From JACOMS01 sp964352785 (GTDB lineage: Bacteria; Pseudomonadota; Alphaproteobacteria; Caulobacterales; Maricaulaceae): a stretch of 28,884 nucleotides of DNA. How positions within the stretch are numbered: position 1 is the stretch's first letter; every line of letters starts with the position of its first letter. This document shows positions 22,520-28,884 of the stretch, in pieces. Position numbers and translations under genes: made by a program. The DNA is taken from assembly GCA_964352785.1 (NCBI GenBank), contig CAYGTI010000032.1, positions 1 through 28,884 of the forward strand. The letters run 5' to 3'. The notes below the pieces were generated by a model, which worked only from the letters and a program-made list of their open reading frames with translations, was not told the origin of the DNA and made no database searches.

Positions 22520-23468
22520 GCGCTCCGTACATCCTAGGACTAAATCCGTCCCACCATAACACCTTGCCCGCCCCTTGAGCGAATTTGGCGTGATAAACAA
22601 TAAAGGCGGGGCTTTTGACGGCCCGGAGCAGGGCATATAGAGGCGCGAATATAGCCGTTTGAAGGACGCCAATGCTCATCCATTTTATGATGCCAAGCGT
22701 TCCTTTTATACCTTTGTCAGCCTCAATCTGTGATGGGCCCTGACCGAAGGCAAAGTTACGCCTCCAGAAATAATCCAGTGCCAACCGCCCGGCGGGCACA
22801 TGCTCATAGGTCAGCGCGCCGGGGGCCCACGCCATATCCGCACCGCGCGCGAGCAAAACAGAGAATAGCCAATCATCCTCTCCGCCAACCTCATTCATGT
22901 CAGTATTAAAGGGCGGCACGGGCATATCACAGCGGGCCAGATCAAGCAGGCACCCGCCCATGCCAAAAGCAGTGCCGCCTGTCAGGCCTTCACCGCCGCC
23001 GTAAAGCCTTGAAAAATAGGGCTGCATGCGTATGTTTAGCGGATCGTTTTTATCGGGCATTTGCGCCTCTATAGGGCCAAAACAAACGCTGGCATTGTGG
23101 TCTCGGGTGGTTTTCAATAGCGCGGAGAGCCATGTTTTTGTGGCCTCCATATCGTCATCCAAAAAGGCGCGGTATCGCCCGCGCGCCGCCGCCATGGCAC
23201 CGTTACGGGCATTTGAGACGCCGGGCTCGGGTACGTGAATATAGGTGATCTCGACAGGACTCGCGGCGGCAAATTTTTGTACGACCTCTTTGGCACTGGC
23301 GGCGGGGTCATTATCGGCAACGATAATCTCAAGCGCGCGTCCGCCTGTATCTTGGGACAGCAGACTCCTTAGGGCGATCAAGACCTCTTGGGGCCGCTTG
23401 TATGTGGGAACAATGATAGAGACGCCATTGGCCCAATCTTGTTTAATCGAGTCTTTCTGTGCACTCAT
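22494..23468 (-). CDS. Family-2 glycosyltransferase, possibly HfsL-like
   Basis: 324 residues with a GT-A fold. VSIIVPTYKRPQEVLIALRSL starts the nucleotide-binding part, and EIIVADNDP follows. The metal-binding DxD is Asp104-Asp106 in AFLDDDMEA. VGGEDDWLFSVLLARG carries the catalytic-base ED motif. A hydrophobic stretch near residues 260-290 (GIIKWMSIGVLQTAIFAPLYALL) may anchor it to the membrane. It lies last in the hfsE-F-G-H operon, and its ATG overlaps the hfsH stop and follows AGGAG. By position and family it may be the second chain-extending enzyme, equivalent to HfsL of Caulobacter, adding a sugar to the lipid-linked unit. The exact orthology needs alignment. Its 3' end overlaps hfsC. 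Confidence 0.78.
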   Translation of the reverse strand: MSAQKDSIKQDWANGVSIIVPTYKRPQEVLIALRSLLSQDTGGRALEIIVADNDPAASAKEVVQKFAAASPVEITYIHVPEPGVSNARNGAMAAARGRYRAFLDDDMEATKTWLSALLKTTRDHNASVCFGPIEAQMPDKNDPLNIRMQPYFSRLYGGGEGLTGGTAFGMGGCLLDLARCDMPVPPFNTDMNEVGGEDDWLFSVLLARGADMAWAPGALTYEHVPAGRLALDYFWRRNFAFGQGPSQIEADKGIKGTLGIIKWMSIGVLQTAIFAPLYALLRAVKSPAFIVYHAKFAQGAGKVLWWDGFSPRMYGAPSCGSKAV

Positions 23469-24226
23469 GATTGGCTCCTGAGGGCTTTAATAGCATGCTC
23501 AACAGGGAGAACCTCCGCGCCGATATCTTCAGCCGCCTGAATAAGGCTTTGCATTTCAGCGGGGGAGCAGCCCCACGGACTATGATCGTCTCGAATATCA
23601 TGCGTAAAAAAGGTGATCCAAGCGGGTTTGCCAGCCATTTGCGACAAAAGCTTCTGTGCCTTTGAGATATGCTCGCCTGTAAACAAGGGTACAGACTTAA
23701 TTTGATTCAAATCCACTTCACTTTGGTGGATGCCGGGCTGGATGCCGCGCAGCCCGTCAAACCGACTCTCCAAAACTTTCTTAAGCCCGGGAAGTGTCTG
23801 CCCATAAGGATAAGCAAATGTGCGGCTGGGTTTGACGCCCATATCTTTTAGAAGGTTTTGATTGCGTTCTATGTCATTGAGATAAGCGCTAGAGGGCATT
23901 GACTGAGCGTCAATATGCGAAAACGTATGACCCGCGATCTCATGGCCGTTTTCCGCAAGGCGACGAATCTCGCCCGCGTCTATTTGCAGGCCATGATGAT
24001 TGGTTTGCCCCAAGAGCGAACCGGAGACATAGATCGTACTTTTCCAGCCCTTCTCTGCCAAAGGCTCCACGCCATTGGTAATAGCCGATACAGGGCAGTC
24101 ATCAAACGTAAAGCTGATCAGCGGACGCTCCAGTTTGAACTGTAACATGCGGCGGCCCAAAAAGGGCGTGACGCGGCGAGAGAGTTTCGCAGGTAAGCTC
24201 CGGGACGGTTCATAGGCAAAGCTCAT
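23465..24226 (-). CDS. hfsH: Polysaccharide deacetylase, HfsH
   Basis: 253 residues from ATG 24226, which overlaps the hfsG stop and follows a perfect GGAGG five bases upstream. The upstream start at 24244 is not needed. The NodB motifs are present: SFTFDDCP with the base/metal pair Asp42-Asp43, HTFSH with metal ligands His100 and His104, FAYPYG at 138-142, and FFTHD with His209. There is no signal peptide, consistent with action on the lipid-linked unit in the cytosol. HfsH of Caulobacter removes acetyl groups from N-acetylglucosamine and thereby strengthens holdfast adhesion. Motifs and operon position both support this assignment. Confidence 0.85.
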   Translation of the reverse strand: MSFAYEPSRSLPAKLSRRVTPFLGRRMLQFKLERPLISFTFDDCPVSAITNGVEPLAEKGWKSTIYVSGSLLGQTNHHGLQIDAGEIRRLAENGHEIAGHTFSHIDAQSMPSSAYLNDIERNQNLLKDMGVKPSRTFAYPYGQTLPGLKKVLESRFDGLRGIQPGIHQSEVDLNQIKSVPLFTGEHISKAQKLLSQMAGKPAWITFFTHDIRDDHSPWGCSPAEMQSLIQAAEDIGAEVLPVEHAIKALRSQS

Positions 24227-25164
24227 ATGACCTCCGCATACCAACTTGCGCGCCAGAGTTTGAGCGCGATCAACCGCAAATGTATCGGCGCGGCTGTGAA
24301 TTTTACAAGGGCCTTTAACGCAGGGCGCATGATTTTTTGAGCGGGCACACGTTTTAGCTTTTGCACGGCTTTATAAAGTGTCAGCGTTTTAGCTAGCTCC
24401 GGATGTTTTTTGGTAAAGCGAAGATAGTTCTGACCGCTGTCTTTAAACCGCGTTAGTAGTGTGTCTGTAGTTTCCAGTCCTAAATGAAGCGCGGGGATAT
24501 CGGCATGTAGCAATGTAAACGTGGCCCCGGCGCGCGCCGCCCATTCGCTGTCCTCCCAGCCCCACCCCGTAAATTCCGGATCGAAAGGCTCGGCATCTAA
24601 AACAGATTTGTGAACGCACAGGTTGGACGAGCAGACATATTGTGGCCCGCGCAAGGCTCGCGCCTCAAGCGTAAGGCAATCCGAAGTTTCAGAAAAGGCG
24701 CGATGTAGTTCCTGTTCTGGGTTTTGCGCTGTCTTGGGAACTTCAAACCCGCCAAAAATAATGTCGGCTTGAGCGTTTTGAATAGCGCTAAGGTAATCGG
24801 CGATAAAATGATCCGTTACGGGCCGCATATCGGCGTCCAAAAATAACACCCAATCGGCGAGCGCTTCTTGTTTCAGGGCGTTACGGGCAAACGAGCGGCC
24901 ATGGTTAACTGACGCGCTCATAAGCTTGACCTGCCCCGGCGCGCGCTGCACGTCCACTGCTACGCTCTGCTCCAATGCGGGATCGCCGGAGCCGTCATCA
25001 TATAGACAAATTTCAACAACTGAATGCGCTGTGATTTGCGCCATCAGGCTACTGAGTAGCTCACGCGGATCATCTTTATAAAAAGGAATAAGAATAGAGA
25101 GCAAGGGAACATCATTCCCGCGCTGCAAGCTTTCGGTTCGGTTTATACTCAGTACGTTACCCAC
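24223..25164 (-). CDS. hfsG: Family-2 glycosyltransferase, HfsG
   Basis: No ATG precedes the conserved domain. I favour GTG 25164, which overlaps the hfsF stop and has AAGG nine bases upstream, giving 313 residues. A TTG at 25227 would add 21 basic residues and overlap hfsF by 71 bases. The GT-A fold opens with LLSILIPFYKDDPRELLSSL. DDGSGD and VNHGRSFARNALK follow, and the DxD is Asp110-Asp112 in FLDADMR. GWGWEDSEWAARAG is the acceptor/catalytic ED motif. The C-terminal 70 residues are basic and probably membrane-associated. HfsG in Caulobacter is thought to add N-acetylglucosamine to the growing holdfast repeat. It lies between hfsF and hfsH with overlapping ends. Confidence 0.82.
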   Translation of the reverse strand: MGNVLSINRTESLQRGNDVPLLSILIPFYKDDPRELLSSLMAQITAHSVVEICLYDDGSGDPALEQSVAVDVQRAPGQVKLMSASVNHGRSFARNALKQEALADWVLFLDADMRPVTDHFIADYLSAIQNAQADIIFGGFEVPKTAQNPEQELHRAFSETSDCLTLEARALRGPQYVCSSNLCVHKSVLDAEPFDPEFTGWGWEDSEWAARAGATFTLLHADIPALHLGLETTDTLLTRFKDSGQNYLRFTKKHPELAKTLTLYKAVQKLKRVPAQKIMRPALKALVKFTAAPIHLRLIALKLWRASWYAEVI

Positions 25165-26653
25165 GAGATGCAGCCTTTGCAGCACGCGTCGGGATTTTCG
25201 TTTCACGGGGCTTTTTAAATTTTGCAAAAATAGCCTGTATCGTTACGCGGCAATTGGCGGCATTGATGCCAAAGCACAAGATACCGTAAACCGAGATGCC
25301 GATAGCGGCCTTTAGCAAAACTGTGATGACATCCGGCGCGGTGTCAGGAATAGGGGTAATGCTGACAACTCCCGCCATAACGGCGCAAGCAAAGGCAATT
25401 TCGAAAAAGGCGCGGATGGGCAGGGGCAATGGATAATAACGCCGCCCTATGAGAATGGCTAAGACAAGCCCCAATGCGTAAGCCGCGACAGTCGCGTAAA
25501 CCGCTCCCATCAACCCCATCGTTGGTATAAGCCAAAAATTTAAACCAATGTTGAGAATAACGGGCGGCACCATGGCCCAGACAAACATCTGAGTGTGCCC
25601 GCTGAGCATAAAAGCGCGCTGCGCGTAATAAGAAATCATACCATTTAAAACGCCGGCAAAGGCAATAAGAGGCATAATCTGAACGGCCTGCGCGCGTACT
25701 GACTCGCCAAGAACAAACCCAGCGGGCTGCGCGACCAGCGCAATACCTGTCGCGGCGGGCATGGACAGCCACAGCAGCATCGCGCCGTAGTCCTTGAGAA
25801 TAATCTTTGATTGTTCAAGTCCTTCTTGTTCAAGTGCCGTAATAGCGATGGGCGTCACGGCCATAGCGATCCAAACAAAGAGAACATCTAGGCTGCGGTT
25901 AGCCAGATTATACCCAGCATTATATTGCCCCGCTGCGCTCTCGCCCATGAGCGCGGTAATGATAAACATATCTCCCGATGATAGGGCGTAGGTCAGTAGC
26001 AAAGAGATGCAAATCGGCATCCCGTATGTAAAATATGTCTTGGCTTTTGTGGTTTGAACAACTCCGCCTCTCATGCGGCGCATCATAAATGGCAGGTCAA
26101 TCAGGAGCACTAAAACTGAGGCTACCAAAATCCCAATAAACGGTGCTGTCTCCCGCAGGGGCGTCAATATAATCAGTAAAATGCCAATGGAAAAACTCGT
26201 GAGCATTTGCGCCGTGTAAAGTGTGCTGTATCTACGAATACGCTGGTCTGCCTTGTGGGCTTCCATACCGAGGTTCAGCAATAGCGATAGGCAGGTTGAC
26301 GTTAAGGCAAAGCCCAGAACGGTTTTCATATCGCTGCCCAGCGGCAAGAGCCAGACTGCGGACATAATGACGAGCCAGCCCACACCGCCAAGGCTCGCCG
26401 CATAAATATAAATGGTTTTAAGATGCGAGCGCATATCGCCTTCGCGCTCGGCCCGGGCTTGGAACCGCACCATGGCAGCTTCAAGCCAGGTAAACAGTCC
26501 CATATGTACAAATTGAAGCGTAATCATCGCCAGCGCATAGCGGCCGAACTCAGCCGGGCCAAGCAGGCGTGTCAAAATGACAATCGTCCCGAAGCTTACA
26601 ATGATGTTTGCAAGGTTCACCGGGATATAAGCCAGCATGGAGCGCCCGATCAT
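25157..26653 (-). CDS. hfsF: Lipid-linked oligosaccharide flippase, HfsF (Wzx-type)
   Basis: The 498-residue membrane protein of the MOP/polysaccharide-biosynthesis superfamily has about 12-14 helices. It starts MIGRSMLAYIPVNLANIIVS, followed by ILTRLLGPAEFGRYALA, which is the hallmark N-terminal segment of the family. Basic loops such as RRMRGG face the cytosol. Flippases of this type move undecaprenyl-linked repeats to the periplasmic side for the polymerase. The ATG at 26653 follows AAAGGAG with six bases of spacing. It lies 40 bases downstream of hfsE. The 3' end, which encodes a basic tail, overlaps the start of hfsG. Confidence 0.83.
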   Translation of the reverse strand: MIGRSMLAYIPVNLANIIVSFGTIVILTRLLGPAEFGRYALAMITLQFVHMGLFTWLEAAMVRFQARAEREGDMRSHLKTIYIYAASLGGVGWLVIMSAVWLLPLGSDMKTVLGFALTSTCLSLLLNLGMEAHKADQRIRRYSTLYTAQMLTSFSIGILLIILTPLRETAPFIGILVASVLVLLIDLPFMMRRMRGGVVQTTKAKTYFTYGMPICISLLLTYALSSGDMFIITALMGESAAGQYNAGYNLANRSLDVLFVWIAMAVTPIAITALEQEGLEQSKIILKDYGAMLLWLSMPAATGIALVAQPAGFVLGESVRAQAVQIMPLIAFAGVLNGMISYYAQRAFMLSGHTQMFVWAMVPPVILNIGLNFWLIPTMGLMGAVYATVAAYALGLVLAILIGRRYYPLPLPIRAFFEIAFACAVMAGVVSITPIPDTAPDVITVLLKAAIGISVYGILCFGINAANCRVTIQAIFAKFKKPRETKIPTRAAKAASRG

Positions 26654-26693
26654 ACGGCGCTCCTTTGGTATATATGTGAGCTGTTAGTGATCA

Positions 26694-28382
26694 TTAGCGA
26701 ATGTTTTCGCTATCGCCGAGCAAACAAGGAATAGTCTTAAACATGATCATAAGATCAAACCAAACAGACGCTCGCTCAATATATTCGACATCATATTGTA
26801 CCCGACGGGCTACGCCAGCTGCGTCATGCAAAGGCCCGCGAGATCCGTTAATTTGCGCCCACCCTGTCATGCCTGGTTTGACCTTGTGCCTGTGGGCGTA
26901 ATCCTCAACCAGTTTATAGGACTCGATATTACCAGTGCGCATACCTACAGCATGCGGACGCGGCCCGACCAAAGACATGTCGCCTTTGAGGACATTGATC
27001 AATTGTGGCAGTTCATCCAGACTAGTCTTGCGAATGAAGCGTCCGACAGCTGTGACACGGTTATCGTTTTGCGTGACTTGCTTTGCGGCTTGCTTGTCTT
27101 CATGCTCGATGCGCAGAGATCGGAATTTGTAAACCTCGAACTCGCGGTTATTAAAACCGTGGCGTTTTTGTTTAAACAAAGCCGGGCCTGGGCTATCTAG
27201 CTTAATCACAAACGCGATTAGAGCAAGGATTGGCGCGCTAAAGAACAGTACCAGCGAGCTGATTGTAATATCCATCAGGCGTTTCATGGCCGTATGGCGA
27301 CCGCTCTTGGGCTTGCCGGTTAAGTCCTGCATGCTGATCGCTGCAATTTGCGACAGGCGTTGATTGACGTGATCCAAGGTTTCAAATTCGTCCTTTAGGA
27401 ACGCAATGCGATTGGGCAAAAGACGGACTTGATTAATAAAGACCTGTTTACGGCTCTCGGCCATACCGGGCAACGTAACAACAATTCTATCAATATAAGG
27501 CAGTTCGTCCCAAGCCAGCAAATCTTGGACTTTGCCGACCACAGGCACGCCGTGAATGTCCGCGGGTGCGCGGGCGAGGCGGTCATCAAAGATCGCTAGG
27601 ATGTTCAAATCGCGCGAGCGTGCATTGGCTTCGATTAAGCGTCGAGCCGACTCGGTCGCGCCCAGCATAACAATGTTCGGGGCCAGCGCGCGGCTCTCAT
27701 GCAAACGGCGGATATGCAAATAATAAAGCGAGTGCAGAATAAACAGGCCTGAGGTTGCCAAAAGACCCGCCCAAGCAAGCCCGTCCGGTAAAAACGTCTC
27801 GGGTTTTAAGATCAAAGCGGCGCAGAGCCAAACCCCTAAGGAGGCAAACGCCGAAAAGAACACTTTCTTTTGGTGTGCAGTGTAGTCTTCAGCAGGATGA
27901 AAGCGGTGCGCGCCGCTGACTAGTAAGGTGACAGTAAAGACTGTCGTTCCCAGCAACCCCGCCGCGATAGGTGCCAATATATCTCGGTTATTTGTACCGA
28001 TGTAGGCATTCCAGATCGACACCATAATGATGGCTGCGATCCAAACAATATCAGAAAGCTGAAGCGCGAACTTTAGCGCAGGCCCGTTCACTTGGCGGCG
28101 CGGTACGCGGATGTCCTCGCTCTTTTTGCGAATAACGGGCGGCGTCTCGGGTTGCGACCTTTGAGTGGACGCAGCCGGGGGGCCTACGGGGGGCGCTTCG
28201 GCGTGTTGAGGGTGGACAGCCTCAACCGACGCATAAGACGCAGAATCAGGGCTTATCCGGGCCTTGAAGCTTTCAAGGCTTTCCGCAGGCCGAACCGCGC
28301 GACCGAGCGGCAGTTGCGGGTGAGGTCGTTGCGTTGGCTCCTGCGTTGTTTTTTTCAGTGTGGCCATGTTTTTTCCCATCAT
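26694..28382 (-). CDS. hfsE: Initiating phosphoglycosyl transferase, HfsE (WcaJ/PssY type)
   Basis: 562 residues from ATG 28382; ATG 28379 and 28367 are alternatives. The first 95 residues are Pro/Gln-rich and probably disordered. Four to five membrane segments follow at about 110-235, then a CoA-binding-like domain (IVMLGATESARRLIEA to DLLAWDEL). The bacterial sugar-transferase domain runs from about 366: MKRLMDITISSLVLFFSAPI, DSPGPALFKQKRHG, FEVYKFRS, KTSLDELPQLINVLKGDMSL, then VGPRP and KPGMTGWAQINGSRG. It links a sugar phosphate to undecaprenyl phosphate and so starts each repeat unit. In Caulobacter, HfsE does this with two back-up enzymes. It is first in the hfsE-F-G-H-GT operon. Confidence 0.85.
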   Translation of the reverse strand: MMGKNMATLKKTTQEPTQRPHPQLPLGRAVRPAESLESFKARISPDSASYASVEAVHPQHAEAPPVGPPAASTQRSQPETPPVIRKKSEDIRVPRRQVNGPALKFALQLSDIVWIAAIIMVSIWNAYIGTNNRDILAPIAAGLLGTTVFTVTLLVSGAHRFHPAEDYTAHQKKVFFSAFASLGVWLCAALILKPETFLPDGLAWAGLLATSGLFILHSLYYLHIRRLHESRALAPNIVMLGATESARRLIEANARSRDLNILAIFDDRLARAPADIHGVPVVGKVQDLLAWDELPYIDRIVVTLPGMAESRKQVFINQVRLLPNRIAFLKDEFETLDHVNQRLSQIAAISMQDLTGKPKSGRHTAMKRLMDITISSLVLFFSAPILALIAFVIKLDSPGPALFKQKRHGFNNREFEVYKFRSLRIEHEDKQAAKQVTQNDNRVTAVGRFIRKTSLDELPQLINVLKGDMSLVGPRPHAVGMRTGNIESYKLVEDYAHRHKVKPGMTGWAQINGSRGPLHDAAGVARRVQYDVEYIERASVWFDLMIMFKTIPCLLGDSENIR

Positions 28383-28744
28383 TCAAAAACCTGTCTACAA
28401 GAATTGAGCAAACATCTCGTAAACAGCGATCAAGAACATTGATGCGCAGGTCGTGCCATTTTGGCTCAAGCTGTTTTAGAGTGGCACACGGGCCGTGATT
28501 TAGAGTTAATTTTCGGTAAAAATACGAAAACCGTTCTAGCATATCACCTTATGCAAGAAATGTTGCGGCTTAAGGTGAGCGCTATGCGTGTTATTGTGAG
28601 ACAAAAATATAGCGCGACCAAATTCTAGGCTCATCGTCCTGTCCAGATATGAGACGGCGTGATTGAAATCTACTGTGAAAATTAGATCGAACGTTTTGAG
28701 ATTGGTACTTGCAGGTGTGCCACCTTTTCGCTAATCCCAGCGGC
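28383..28744 (-). promoter_or_regulatory. Upstream region of the hfsE operon and tRNA-Ser
   Basis: No gene is convincing in these 362 bases. Two inverted repeats are visible: GTGCCA (28453-28458) with TGGCAC (28482-28487), and TTTTCG (28510-28515) with CGAAAA (28525-28530). Both lie where the hfsE promoter should be and could be regulator sites or leader structures. I find no standard CtrA pair. The right part must also hold the promoter of the tRNA-Ser gene, but no clear -35/-10 pair stands out. Confidence 0.35.
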
Positions 28745-28835
28745 GGAGAAGTGGCCGAGTGGTCGAAGGCGCTCCCCTGCTAAGGGAGTATGGGCCAAAA
28801 GCTCATCGAGGGTTCGAATCCCTTCTTCTCCGCCA
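28745..28835 (+). tRNA. tRNA-Ser (GCT anticodon)
   Basis: This is a class II tRNA of 91 bases with a long variable arm. The acceptor GGAGAAG pairs perfectly with CTTCTCC. The anticodon stem CTCCC/GGGAG encloses loop CTGCTAA, giving anticodon GCT, which reads AGC/AGU. The T-loop is TTCGAAT, the discriminator base is G, and CCA is encoded at 28833-28835. All of these fit serine. Confidence 0.96.
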
Positions 28836-28884
28836 CTACCTTCTGGCACAAACCGACCTATATCTTTCACTCAAGATAAGTCCC

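Noticed and set aside
28273..28542. 89-codon minus-strand ORF overlapping the 5' end of hfsE
   Set aside because: It has no motif, runs out of frame through the hfsE start and has no ribosome binding site.
28682..28870. Minus-strand ORF containing GGEEGIRTLDELLAHTPLAGE
   Set aside because: This is the familiar false translation of the strand opposite a tRNA-Ser gene, which occupies 28745-28835.

Overview
The window is a stretch of chromosome from an alphaproteobacterium of roughly 50% GC. It is most likely a marine stalked or budding relative of Caulobacter (Hyphomonadaceae/Maricaulales type). This placement is inferred from a complete holdfast-type (hfs) polysaccharide cluster, alphaproteobacterial gene families and two sodium/proton antiporters. 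It is not based on any database search. A tRNA-Met gene opens the window and a tRNA-Ser gene closes it.

Region 1 (1-1020) has the tRNA, then a decayed integrative element: a short excisionase-like helix-turn-helix ORF and the C-terminal end of a tyrosine recombinase, overlapping out of frame. About 490 bases without a convincing gene follow. Region 2 (1021-9330) holds an MFS exporter converging on a secreted TPR protein, then a rightward run: YeeZ-like SDR, NTF2-like lipoprotein, NhaC antiporter, DUF482 acyltransferase-like protein, HIT protein and a DPP3-like zinc-peptidase lipoprotein. A strong hairpin terminator ends it and is shared with the convergent nhaA.

Region 3 (9347-16118) is leftward. 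It contains nhaA, two unrecognised small genes (one of 54 codons with a strong ribosome binding site), a tightly overlapping operon (two YbjQ paralogues, alpha/beta hydrolase, ArsC-like protein) and an acyl-CoA dehydrogenase/acyl-CoA ligase pair. A divergent promoter with two matched palindromes separates this pair from a nu-class glutathione transferase (16280-16939). An AT-rich, possibly structured leader precedes a small Sel1-type protein.

Region 4 (17619-28382) is the holdfast cluster. hfsD (outer-membrane export lipoprotein) is divergent from hfsA-hfsB-hfsC (co-polymerase, kinase-like partner, polymerase). On the opposite strand and converging with hfsC is hfsE-hfsF-hfsG-hfsH plus one more family-2 glycosyltransferase. 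Together these cover initiation, extension, deacetylation, flipping, polymerisation and export, which is a whole Wzx/Wzy-type pathway in about 11 kb. The points most worth a second look are the HfsB-like protein with no P-loop lysine, the unrecognised small-gene pair at 10616-11213, the leader at 17182-17287, the paired operators at 16135-16165 and the recombinase scar beside tRNA-Met. I saw no CRISPR array, intact insertion sequence or clearly new multi-gene system.
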